From Episyrphus balteatus (taxonomy: Eukaryota > Arthropoda > Insecta > Diptera > Syrphidae), in assembly GCF_945859705.1 (NCBI RefSeq), contig NC_079136.1, positions 120,097,028 to 120,161,027 of the forward strand: a stretch of 64,000 nt of DNA, written 5' to 3'. Under the pieces are notes generated by a model that was not told where the DNA came from, made no database searches, and saw only the letters and a program-made list of their open reading frames with translations. This document shows, in pieces, positions 12,801 through 20,919 of this stretch. A program made the translations under genes and the position numbers. Each line of letters starts with the position of its first letter. Position 1 is the stretch's first letter.

Positions 12801-14374
12801 AACCTGGCAAGACAACAGCGAATTCCGAAAAATGTTAGAAGGTAAACTTCGCCCTCAGGTCAAATTCCTAAATGTTACTCTTGGCGATGGATTCACTGGC
12901 TATGCTAAGCTCTATTTGCCTCCAGGTCTTAACTGGGATAGACCAATTTTAAACAAGAAACATCCTATGATTGTTAATGTCTATGGTGGCCCTAACTCAG
13001 TTAGGGTAACAAATTCATTTACAGTAGGTCTTGAAGGATATATGACTACAAACAAAGATGTTGTTTATGCTATTATTGATGGACGTGGAACGGGTAATAA
13101 GGGCAAAGATCTGCTTTTCAGTGTTAATAATAATTTGGGTGAACATGAAGTCGAAGATCAAATAGCTGTTGCTGAATATCTTCAGAAGAATTTGAAATTT
13201 GTTAGCAATAATAGAACAGCTATGTGGGGCTGGAGTTATGGTGGATATATGACAGCAAAAACAATTGAAGCTGATGATAATAATGTATTTCAGTGTGGAA
13301 TATCAGTGGCACCAGTGACTTCATGGATATACTATGGTGAATAAATTTGAGTTTCTTACCATACGAGGGGAATATAGGTATCACTTTGGGAAAAAATTTA
13401 TTTAAGCGACTAAAGAAGAATGACTTCTAGAATGATTTTTTTTTTTAATAATTTTAGTCTTGAAAGAGTTTTGAGGTTTTTAGTTTTATATTCACCACAT
13501 AGACACATAAGAGGTGAATAAAACAGCATAAACGTCAAAAATTTATAGATATGGCAATCGAATGTGGATCAATTGCTGTATAGATCTGACTCAAGACCTG
13601 TCAAAGATTGTGCAAGAAATTTATACAAATTGAGACTACTTCAGTTAGAATTCGAAGCAATATTTTAAAGTTTGACACATGTGAGGTGAATATAGACGAA
13701 ATAAATGTCAAAAATTGATTTGGTGATCTAATTCAACGCAATTGACACATGAATTGAAACGCTATTAACTTTATTGACATAATTACTGATAAATGTGTGA
13801 CAATTTGTGACAGATTGTTTTATTTCTGACAGTTGACTGTCGAGGTGAATAAAGACAAAAAATGAAACTACCCCATTCGGCTGAACTTTAATGCACTTTT
13901 CCAATCATAATTTCCCAAAGTGGTTCTTTCCCAAATTTGAGAGGTTTTGAAATCGCCTGCTAATTTCTTGCAAACATTTTTCTTAATTTAGATACCATTT
14001 ACACTGAGCGATTTATGGGCCTACCCACAGAAAATGACAACTTGCGAAACTATAAGTTAAGCGATGCTTTTGAACATTTGGACAATTTCAGGACTCATGA
14101 ATTCTTGCTGATTCATGGCTCTGGTGATGACAATGTTCATTACCAGCAAGGTTTGATGTTAGCTAAAGTTTTGCAACATAATGACATTCTCTTTAGCCAG
14201 ATGGTAAGTTAAATAAAACAAAAAAGCATTTACAAGGTACCTATTTCAATTTTAATTTTTTTTTTTTATTTTCAGACATATCCTGATGAAGATCATTCAA
14301 TTGGAAATTATTCACCTCATTTGTATCACACTATTGATACATTCTTCACAAATTGTCTTGACCTCAAAGGATAA
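3651..14374 (+). CDS. DPP4: Dipeptidyl peptidase 4-type serine protease (S9B), nine exons, secreted
   Basis: Join 3651-3816, 10745-10839, 10901-11028, 11092-11659, 12218-12426, 12522-12720, 12784-13336, 13992-14203, 14276-14374; 743 codons including TAA, giving 742 aa, the usual size for DPP4. All introns are GT..AG and phases agree throughout. The start ATG follows an in-frame stop. Residues about 5-22 form a signal peptide (FTLLLGFLSTLVLGA). The beta-propeller spans about 56-455 and contains DWVYEEEV, whose E193/E194 should bind the substrate amino terminus, and a Cys-rich stretch starting KCLSCE. The alpha/beta-hydrolase domain follows with nucleophile S606 in GWSYGGY, D685 in GSGDDNVH (with N687), and H717 in DEDHSI. 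The enzyme should remove dipeptides, mainly X-Pro or X-Ala, from peptide N-termini. Several N-x-S/T sites fit secretion. It resembles insect secreted DPP4 proteins, but the exact orthologue is uncertain. Confidence 0.93.
5840..7371. mobile_element. Non-autonomous hAT-type element nested in family 1 repeat
   Basis: The ends are CAGTGGCGGATCCAGGA (5840-5856) and the near-exact inverse at 7355-7371 (CAACGGCGGATCCAGGA on the minus strand), each followed inward by a G-run and CAC. CATCGTAA is duplicated directly outside (5832-5839 and 7372-7379). An uninterrupted copy near 24.87 kb has this 8-mer once, which shows the empty site. An 8-bp duplication with ends starting CAG fits the hAT superfamily. 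No transposase is encoded; the interior is a minisatellite plus AT-rich sequence. Confidence 0.88.
5903..6412. repeat. 8-bp minisatellite (GTCGCCWT)n inside the hAT-type element
   Basis: About 63 copies of GTCGCCAT or GTCGCCTT in tandem, with few substitutions (GTCCCTTT, GTCACCAT). It is GC-rich compared with everything around it. Because an 8-bp unit has no stop codon in most frames, it creates overlapping open frames on both strands, which are not genes. Confidence 0.95.
8269..8396. mobile_element. Short foldback MITE in intron 1
   Basis: GAATTGGCTAAGGTTATATT at 8269 is matched on the opposite strand by GAATCGGCTAAGGTGATATT from 8396; arms are about 35-45 bp with scattered mismatches, in a 128-bp unit. 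No target duplication was identified. Confidence 0.55.
9184..9540. repeat. Repeated AATACGTTCCACAA motif, possible degenerate inverted-repeat element
   Basis: AATACGTTCCACAA occurs at 9184, about 9279 and 9463. A diverged inverted copy (AATGCGTCCCACAAT on the minus strand) ends at 9540. The first and last copies could be the ends of an old element. The 1.6 kb before it (7470-9180) is AT-rich intron with no gene seen except the 128-bp MITE. Confidence 0.4.
9604..9616 (+). repeat. Target-site duplication, 5' copy (contains a duplicated splice acceptor)
   Basis: TAATTACAGATAA here is identical to 10736-10748. The 3' copy contains the acceptor CAG used for exon 2 of the DPP4-type gene, so the insertion duplicated the acceptor. 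Confidence 0.9.
9617..10735 (+). mobile_element. 5'-truncated non-LTR retrotransposon (LINE)
   Basis: The element starts inside a reading frame, keeps a 3' untranslated region of about 650 bp, and ends in AATAAAGAACTT plus six ATCT units, flanked by a 13-bp direct duplication. These are the marks of target-primed reverse transcription with 5' truncation. The 3' region holds four copies of a motif like GTTTTGACTAAACTAAAAGT (near 10130, 10250, 10305, 10453). A tail of short tandem repeats in place of poly(A) occurs in some insect LINE clades. It is in the same orientation as the DPP4-type gene, at the very end of intron 1. Confidence 0.88.
9618..10082 (+). pseudogene. C-terminal fragment of a LINE ORF2 with reverse-transcriptase zinc-binding domain
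   Basis: The frame encodes 154 aa up to TGA at 10080-10082. It contains CSLC followed nine residues later by H and four more by C (C-x2-C-x9-H-x4-C, about residues 84-102 of the fragment), the zinc-binding module found after the reverse transcriptase in several insect LINEs. The polymerase and endonuclease parts are absent, so it cannot transpose by itself. The frame is free of stops and frameshifts, suggesting a recent insertion. If the upstream duplicated acceptor at 9611-9612 were used, this frame would be read in phase with exon 1 of the DPP4-type gene. The first codon is GTG, so it is not an independent gene. Confidence 0.8.
10736..10748 (+). repeat. Target-site duplication, 3' copy, spanning the exon 2 acceptor
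   Basis: Second TAATTACAGATAA. CAG ends at 10744 and exon 2 begins at 10745 with the two bases that complete the codon left open by exon 1. Confidence 0.9.
10745..10839 (+). CDS. DPP4-type gene exon 2: first propeller strands
   Basis: Residues 56-87 (DNELYYTAADRSIHTYNA and on to HDDFF). Donor GTAAAT at 10840. The acceptor is the LINE-duplicated site. Confidence 0.88.
10901..11028 (+). CDS. DPP4-type gene exon 3: propeller
   Basis: Residues 88-129 plus two bases of codon 130. It starts QKYLDGTFTLSPEND, the part of the DPP4 N-terminal domain that enters the propeller. Acceptor TTATAG, donor GTTTGT (a weaker donor). Confidence 0.87.
11092..11659 (+). CDS. DPP4-type gene exon 4: propeller with Glu motif
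   Basis: Residues 130-319. It holds PDWVYEEEVLSS, the loop whose two glutamates (E193, E194 here) anchor the free amino group of the substrate, followed by AMWWSPDGN, typical of the family. An N-x-T site (NNET) lies near its end. The donor is a strong GTAAGT at 11660. Confidence 0.92.
11707..12192. repeat. Perfect hexamer array (CTAGAC) x 81 in intron 4
   Basis: 486 bp of CTAGAC repeated 81 times without a single change, flanked by near-copies (CTAGAGAC on the left, CTTGAC on the right). It fills most of the 558-bp intron 11660-12217. In one frame it reads as alternating Asp and Leu, but that frame is intronic. The complete homogeneity points to recent expansion or to assembly handling of a longer array. 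Confidence 0.97.
12218..12426 (+). CDS. DPP4-type gene exon 5: propeller
   Basis: Residues 320-388 plus two bases. It begins ITRIEEPKGW and includes FTYWIGNWYQIW and GDFTVTALYGYD. The acceptor ATTTAAG lies only 25 bases after the hexamer array. Donor GTAAGC at 12427. Confidence 0.88.
12522..12720 (+). CDS. DPP4-type gene exon 6: Cys-rich propeller segment
   Basis: Residues 389-455. KCLSCE, a further Cys in DKCRQA, then SFSKGYTYY and VCSGPNP reproduce the disulfide-bearing region of DPP4, which in vertebrates binds partner proteins and shapes the propeller. Donor GTTAGC at 12721. Confidence 0.92.
12784..13336 (+). CDS. DPP4-type gene exon 7: hydrolase domain with catalytic serine
   Basis: Residues 456-639 plus one base. 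It contains VNVYGGPNS (oxyanion-side loop), DGRGTGNKG, and the nucleophile elbow GWSYGGY with S606, then FQCGISVAPV. Reading past 13336 would meet a stop within three codons; splicing at GTGAAT restores the family sequence WIYYDTIYTERFMGLP. Confidence 0.93.
13382..13922. repeat. Intron 7 segment bounded by CACTTTGGGAAA inverted repeats
   Basis: CACTTTGGGAAA at 13382 is exactly inverted at 13911-13922. Inside, AGGTGAATA followed by A/G-rich sequence and GTCAAAAATT recurs near 13512, 13683 and 13841. It may be an old MITE, but no target duplication is visible. Confidence 0.4.
13992..14203 (+). CDS. DPP4-type gene exon 8: hydrolase domain with catalytic aspartate
   Basis: Residues 640-710. YTERFMGLPTENDN is a family signature; HGSGDDNVH carries D685 of the triad and N687, which helps hold the substrate. 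Donor GTAAGT at 14204. Confidence 0.93.
14276..14374 (+). CDS. DPP4-type gene exon 9: catalytic histidine and C-terminus
   Basis: Residues 711-742 ending in TAA at 14372-14374. H717 in TYPDEDHSI completes the triad, and the Cys in FFTNC is the usual partner of the hydrolase-domain disulfide. Confidence 0.92.
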   Translation, partial: TYPDEDHSIGNYSPHLYHTIDTFFTNCLDLKG

Positions 14375-14377
14375 ACC

Positions 14378-14383
14378 AATAAA
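14378..14383 (+). terminator. Candidate poly(A) signal of the DPP4-type gene
   Basis: AATAAA begins four bases after the stop codon. Further hexamers follow near 14510 and 14550, so the true 3' end could be as far as about 14.6 kb. Confidence 0.45.
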
Positions 14384-14394
14384 ATGTGTTCAAA

Positions 14395-14420
14395 CTCTCT
14401 CTCTCTCTCTCTCTCTCTCT
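14395..14420. repeat. (CT)n microsatellite in the 3' flank
   Basis: About 13 CT units directly after the first poly(A) signal of the DPP4-type gene. Confidence 0.9.
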
Positions 14421-14649
14421 AAAAAAGACCAAAACAAAAACAACTTCATCATGTATCTTACCATAAAGTATTGAAATGTTAACATTTTGTACAAAGAAAA
14501 GAAACCACAAATAAATTTCTTGTATCTTCAAAAAGTTACGAGTATACAAAATAAAATCATTTAATTGAATTCTAGGAATATACTGATTGTTGCATATTTT
14601 ACATAAACAAAAACATACATAAATATACACCTTCATAAAAAAAATTTCT

Positions 14650-16800
14650 GAAGTTTCTGAAATTCTATTGTAAATTCTTTGATGGGTAAATTGATTATGA
14701 GGCAGAATAATTTTGGGAAAAGAGAAAATTGAAAATTTTTAAATTGTAGTTGGTTAAATTTTACCTTTTCATACTTCAATAAAGGTGTAATTTATTAAAA
14801 TCATTTTTTAATTAAAAAAAAAGTAAACATCTTCTTTCAGCCAGTCTGTCAGCATTAGGCAAATCCTTTTTTTTAAACCAACAATTTTGTATTTGTTTTG
14901 TTTTGCAAACTTTGTTCAATTTTAATAATACGGTTAATTTAAAGCTATTTTGGAACTTGATTTCTAGAATTGGTTAAAAATTAACTAGAAAAATGATACC
15001 TAAATAATGGTTAATATAAACCTGATTTTAAACTTATGTTTAAAAATGGCAAAAAAAAAGATTCAAAATTACCAGAAATTAACTTTGGGTTGGTTTTAGG
15101 GTTTGTTTTTACAGAAAATTTGCCCGAAGTTACAAAATAACTAATTTCTAGCCATTTTATGACCGCGGCTATTCCTGGTAATATTATTACTGCTACTGAG
15201 CTAGTACATTCAAAACTTATAAAAAATGCTTTAAAGTTGCAAAATTATTAAAGATGCCAAAGACCATGAGTAGTTTTCTGTTCCGAATCGATTTGTTATT
15301 TTTTTTTTTTTATCAAAATGAGTTATAATCCCTTAAGAGCTTTCCCATTTCCCGAAATCTCCTGAAGAGACCATCACTTGCAATGTCAATTACTTAACTT
15401 AGCTACTTTATGTTCCATAGCACGAATTTAAACTTTGTTAGACCTTTGAAATAATTTACTTGCAAACAAAAGTTAAAGTTCAAAATTGAAGGCAAGAAGT
15501 CATGACAAAATCATCAATCTCCAGAGAGAATGCATTTTCCAAAAAGATAAATGGTAAACAAGAGAAGATAAAATCTAACAATGAAGTGAAATAAAAAACA
15601 ACAAAACAAGAAAAGGACTATTTCTCCAATGACCAAATGCCACAAAATCTGATTGGATTCATTTGAAATTCTATTCACAAAATTAGGCAATTCAACTGGT
15701 TCGTTTTTTTTTTGTAAAGGACGATTATGTTTGAATAGAATTCAATTTAACCAGATAATCGATTAGACTTCTGAAAAAAAAGGGTCATCGCAATGAGCTT
15801 ATCATTCGAACTGAATATGGTTTTATTTTTTTTTTTTTTGGTTTTGTATTAAAAGGATAAAACAGGACGAAAAAAAAACAACAACAACAAAAAAGTTGAA
15901 CCAACTTTCAATAAAGTTTATTTTTCATTATTTTGAAGGTTTGAAGTTTTTTGGAGTGTTCTTCCTTCATTCCATACATTTTGTTAGAATTTTCCCAAAT
16001 TGTCCTAGGGCCAAAGGTAGCAAAATGCAAAACTTTGTATTTGTTCGATGAACAAAAACAAAATGAAAAAAAAAAAAACAATCTTCTTTTTTGTTTCTTT
16101 GTGGATAAAAAGTTCTCTGTCCAGGTAGGTGATGCATATTAGCTGCACATTTTGGTGCAGTATACATAGAGACATTTGGCAGATTTCAAATTCCAAAAGT
16201 ACAGGATATACTTGTCAAACATTTTGTGAAACGATTAGTTTTTTTTTATGTGTATGTATGTCGTTGTTGGCGAACGAAGTGAACTAAAATTGAACGAGAA
16301 ACAAGTTTTTTTTGCTCACATCAGAGTTTTCTAACTTTGTTACCAGTTTACAATTATTATTAAATGTCAAATTATAGTTTCTATATTGTTTTTTTTTTGG
16401 GAGATGTGGACAAATAGACAAATTTGAAAATCTTGACACCTCGAGCTGTGCTTTTTTTTTATTCTATAGGGTAAAGTAGGTATTGATTTTGTGTGAAAAA
16501 AAGTTTTTAAGGTTATATTATGGAATGATTTGTGCCGACCTAAGCGTCACAATTCGTAATTATAATTCGTTAATTAATTTTTTTTTTCAAGTCTAAATGA
16601 GATTTTCCCGAAGATATCATGATAGTCTGAGATCTCACCGCTCGATTCTGCAACTATTTGTTTTTTTGATGAAATGTATGCGTCATTTTAAAGCAAATGA
16701 TGCAAATATTAAAACAGGGCTCTCAGTCAGGAGTCAGTTGTAACACTAGAGTTTCCAGGTTTAAGACGGTATATTTTTGGTGGGTGAAAATTGCAGTAAT
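14650..16800. other. AT-rich intergenic stretch, nothing recognised
   Basis: No splice-bounded coding frame, RNA gene or repeat with readable ends was found. There are homopolymer runs (e.g. 15300, 15830, 16065) and a small hairpin CTGCAC..GTGCAG near 16145. Confidence 0.5.
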
Positions 16801-16808
16801 ATGTTGTG

Positions 16809-18058
16809 TCCCGGACATGTCTCGGACACGTCCCGGATATGTCCCGGACACGTCCCAGATATATGTCCCAGACATGTCCCGGACACGTCCCTTAAATGTC
16901 CCAGACATGTCATGGACATGTCCAAGACACGTCCCGGACATGTCCCGGACACGTCCCGGACATGTCCCAGACACGTCCCGGACATGTCCCGGACACGTTC
17001 CGGACATGTCCCGGACACGTTCCGGACACGTTCCGGACATGTCCCGGACACGTCCCGGACATGTCTCGGACATGTCCCGGACACGTCCCGGACATGTCCC
17101 GGACACGTCCCGGACATGTCTCGGACATGTCCCGGACATGTCCCGGACATGTCCCGGACACGTCCCGGACATGTCCCGGACACGTCCCGGACATGTCTCG
17201 GACATGTCCCGGACACGTTCCGGACATGTCCCGGACATGTCCCAGACACGTCCGAAGGACACGTTCAGAACATATCCCGGAACATGTCCGGGATATGTCC
17301 GGAACGTGTCCGGGACGTGTCCGGGACATGTCCGGGACATGTAAGGGACATGTCCGGGACATGTCCGGGACGTGTCCGGGACACGTTCCGGACACGTTCC
17401 GGACACGTTCCGGACATGTCCCGGACATGTCTCAGACATGTCCCGGACACGTTTCGGACATGTCCCGGACACGTCCCGGACATGTCTCAGAACATGTCCC
17501 GGACACGTCCCGGACATGTCCCGGACATGTCCCGGCCACGTCCCGGACATGTCCCGGGCATGTCCCGGACACGTCCCGGACACGTTCCGGACACGTTCCG
17601 GACATGTCCCGAACATATCCCGGACACGTTCCGGGACATGTTCGGAACGTGTCCGGGACATGTCCGGGACGTGTCTGGGACATGTCCGGGACATGTCCGG
17701 AACGTGTCAGGGACATGTCCGGAACGTGTCCGGGACATGCCCGGGACGTGTCCGGGACATGTCCGGGACGTGGCCGGGACATGTCCGGGACATGTAAGGG
17801 ACGTGTCCGGGACATGTCCGGGACATGTAAGGGACGTGTCTGGGACATGTCCGGGACATATCCGGGACGTGTCCGGGACATGTCCGGGACGTGTCCGGAA
17901 CGTGTCCGGGACATGTCCGGGACGTGTCTGGGACATGTCCCGGACATATCCCGGACACGTCCCGGACATGTCCCGGAACGTGTCCGGACATGTCCCGGAC
18001 ACGTCCCGGACATGTCCCAGACACGTCCCGGACACGTCCCCTACATGTCCCGGACATG
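16809..18058. repeat. 11-bp palindromic minisatellite (GGACATGTCCC / GGACACGTCCC)
   Basis: Roughly 110 units of a 10-bp near-palindrome, GGACATGTCC or GGACACGTCC (also GGAACGTGTCC and ATATCC variants), separated by single C or G. The spacer base shows unit orientation, which flips in blocks near 17281-17385, 17633-17938 and about 17980. The unit has no stops in any frame, so several open frames of up to about 430 codons on both strands are artefacts. Confidence 0.95.
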
Positions 18059-18684
18059 ATCCTCGAAAATGTTTTTTTAATATTTGAGTTTTTCAACAAT
18101 TAAAAAAAATATCAATATGACCACACAAACATTGAAGTCTTTTCAAAAATAAGATACCCCACATGACAATCTTAAAATTTTGAAAGAACAACAATAAACG
18201 TTCTCGTATATTGTTCTCATTTGGAAACTAAACTCTGATGAAATATTTGTAACCAAATCTTCCAAAATATTTATTTTCAATTCAATATTTAGGTTTGTTA
18301 GATGGTTTCCAATTTTTGCAAAGTTTAATTCCCATCTCTTATTTAAAAAAAAAATGGTTTAAATTTCAAGCTTATTGATTACAATTCGAAGACAATTCAA
18401 GCTGATTGCTTCTGTAATAAAGACCCCTGAAAAGAAAAACACACTTCACAAACATTTCAAAGTAAATAATGTGCTAAATCAACAAAAAAAAAAAAAACTC
18501 TTTAGTCGACTTAAATTTTAGATCTAATTCTTTATGCTTATTAGAATGTGCTACCTTAATAAAATAAATGAGTTTTTTTTTAAATCCGTTATATCTACAT
18601 ATCTATTCGTTTTTGCGGGCTTTATAAGCGAAAAAAGGCTTACTTATTACTTTAAATGCCCTCACTCGTGTTGAATAAAGGCGA

Positions 18685-19080
18685 ATCGTGTCATTTTCAA
18701 AAAGGATTTTCAAAAGTAATGTGCATCTTTTTCCAAAGTGAAGCAAATCGCATTTTCAGAATTTACGCTCCTCATTTGTCAAAAGTAACTTACGTCATTT
18801 TCAAAAGTAACGTGCGTAATTTTTCAAAAGTGACGCACGTCATTTTCAAATGTGACTGTGTCATTTTAAAATTGACGTGTAAAATTTTCAAAATTGACGT
18901 AAATCAGTTTTCGAAAGCAAAGTGCTTAATTTTCAAAAACGTGCGTCATTTTTTTAAATTGACGCTTGTCATTTTCAAAAGCGACGCAAATCAGTCGCGA
19001 CGCACGCATTTTTAGAATTTACGCTCCTCATTGTTAAAAAGTAATGCACGTCATTTTCAAAAGTGAGCGATTGATATTGC
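18685..19080. repeat. Degenerate ~21-bp repeat (CATTTTCAAAAGTGACG-like)
   Basis: CATTTTCAAAAGTAACGTGC, CATTTTCAAAAGTGACGCAC and related forms recur about 15-18 times with much divergence. The array gives one spurious open frame. The interval 18060-18684 before it is AT-rich with no gene seen. Confidence 0.75.
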
Positions 19081-19507
19081 TCTTATAATGTATTTACAAT
19101 AAAAGCACATTTTTCTCAATTAAAAATTTAAATGTGCTTGCCATTAATATCTCTGCCTATAGAAATATTCTTGTAAACAAACACCATTATTGTTACGCAA
19201 CAGTTTGTTCTGCTTTCATGCTCTGGCTCTCTATTTTTTGCTCGAAAATCAAACAAAAAAAAAACAAAATTCAACCTAACCTAATTCTTTTCATATATAA
19301 TAACACGATGAGCATCCAAACAAAAATTCAATAGAAAATTTATTGCGCATACGCCATAGTGAACCCGGCAATTCTGTGCCTTTCTCACACCATTCATATT
19401 CTATTCCCTATTTTATACGGTTCAAGTTCAATATTATGCATCAAAAATAGAAACCACGTGGTTGATATTTTTTTTTTTTTATAAACAAATGCACATGTTG
19501 AATTGAA

Positions 19508-19515
19508 TATATAAA
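19508..19515 (+). promoter_or_regulatory. Candidate TATA box of a downstream gene
   Basis: TATATAAA is followed by a purine-rich GGAGGAGGAGG and, about 27 bases on, TTCAATG, a weak match to the insect initiator. The following kilobase is rich in T and G like a fly 5' leader. Low confidence, since TATA-like strings are common here. Confidence 0.25.
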
Positions 19516-20488
19516 TGGAGGAGGAGGATTTCCGTTCAATGCGCATGTTTTGTTATTATTACTCAAAATTCCCGCCAAAAACAATTTGAATGAGATGGCA
19601 ATATTAACAGAGATGTAATTTCACGGTGTGATATATATGTTTTTGTGGCCATAGAGAATTCAGGATTAAAATGTATACAAAAGGGCTTTGGTATTGTCGG
19701 TTAAGGAATTCATTCGGAGACGAGGAAAGATTCAGTCTGTAATTGTCATTCGAGTTGTACGGTTGATTCTCGTGTGAATTGCAATAAAACACCGGTGCAT
19801 TTTACTGTCTTTTTTTGCTTAAATCTCAACACAAAAGAAAAAAAAAAATCGAACAAAAGAATTTTTTTCGCCATTGTGGATGCAGCATTTTTCTGTTCGG
19901 GGGTGAATTGTCCGGAATGTCATTGTATATTTCTTGTCTTGTCGAATTAATGTTTTTGCGATAGAGCGTGTTGGCCAAAAGAAGTGTTGACGGTAAAGTT
20001 CAGTGTTGTCACACTGACACTTGAAAGAAAATAGCGTCGGTGGTTTGTTTTTTTTTTGGTCTTGGTTGTCTGTTGTTTTTTTGTTTTTCTCTGGTGCCAT
20101 TAAAGTTTCTTGTTTCACGAAAAATAAAAAAAAAAAAAAAAAAATGGCTTAAGTGTGGTTAAGGGAAAAAGATGGTCCTTTTCCGTGTCGAAATGGATTA
20201 TTGCATTTTTATGAAATTTCACGCAAATTGTATTAAATTTTATATTTTTTGAGTGGAATTGAAAATGTTGGTTAAAAAATTTAAAGTGATTTTTTGATGA
20301 GGTATTAAAAATTGATTGAGTTAACATACTCGAATAATATTTTTCTGTCGAAGAAGCAATTGAAGTGTGCACTGAATATAAAAAAATTGTTTGTGTGAGG
20401 TTATTTTTTTCTGATTTTTAAAAAGTTCAGTGAGCTGGATGTGTTGAAAAAAGGAAAATAAAAATAAATACAAAATATTTTTCAGTTT

Positions 20489-20561
20489 ATGGATGTTTGG
20501 GATATTTTCGTTGTTCTTTTTTCACATAACGGATTAAGACAAGTGGATTATTTATTTGATG
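20489..20561 (+). CDS. Candidate first coding exon of an unidentified gene
   Basis: TTTTTCAG just upstream looks like a splice acceptor, ATG is at 20489, and the frame runs 24 codons (starting MDVWDIFVVLFSHNGL) to a strong donor GTGAGT at 20562. The peptide has a short hydrophobic core that could begin a signal peptide or membrane anchor. I do not recognise it. No following exon was found, so if real the gene has a very long first intron that may cover much of the window. It could also be a chance combination. Confidence 0.3.
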
Positions 20562-20779
20562 GTGAGTTGTTGTTTTTTTTTTTCAATTTAAATATTTTAA
20601 AGAATAAATCACCTTGTAAGCCTTAAGGGGGTTAGTGTTACTTGTATATTGTGAACCTGTCAATTGATTTATCTGTCAAAGGATAAAAAATAATGATGAC
20701 ACTGACTGACTGTAATTTTTTCTTCTTAGTTTGTCATGGTGGTTTTTCAGATTTTTAACACATTTGGTAAAATGATTTA

Positions 20780-20915
20780 GGGCCAATCTATTCACTCTCC
20801 ATTATATTTAAAGTCTCCATTAGAAATTAAAAATCTGTCAAATCGCAAACAAATTTTAAAATTTCCCTTTTTAAATGGTGACTTTAAATTTAATGGAGTG
20901 TGAGTAAATTGGGCC
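20780..20915. mobile_element. PIF/Harbinger-like MITE
   Basis: GGGCCAATCTATTCACTC at 20780 is inverted at 20915 (GGCCCAATTTACTCACAC on the minus strand), with similarity continuing through TTTAAAGTC. TTA is duplicated outside (20777-20779, 20916-20918). Three-base TTA duplications with GGGCC ends are typical of PIF/Harbinger MITEs. Confidence 0.7.
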
Positions 20916-20919
20916 TTAG

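Noticed and set aside
16697..18103. Many long overlapping open frames of up to about 430 codons on both strands, rich in CPGHVRDMSGT-like repeats
   Set aside because: They are translations of the 11-bp palindromic minisatellite, whose unit lacks stop codons in every frame; no start context, splice signals or domain.
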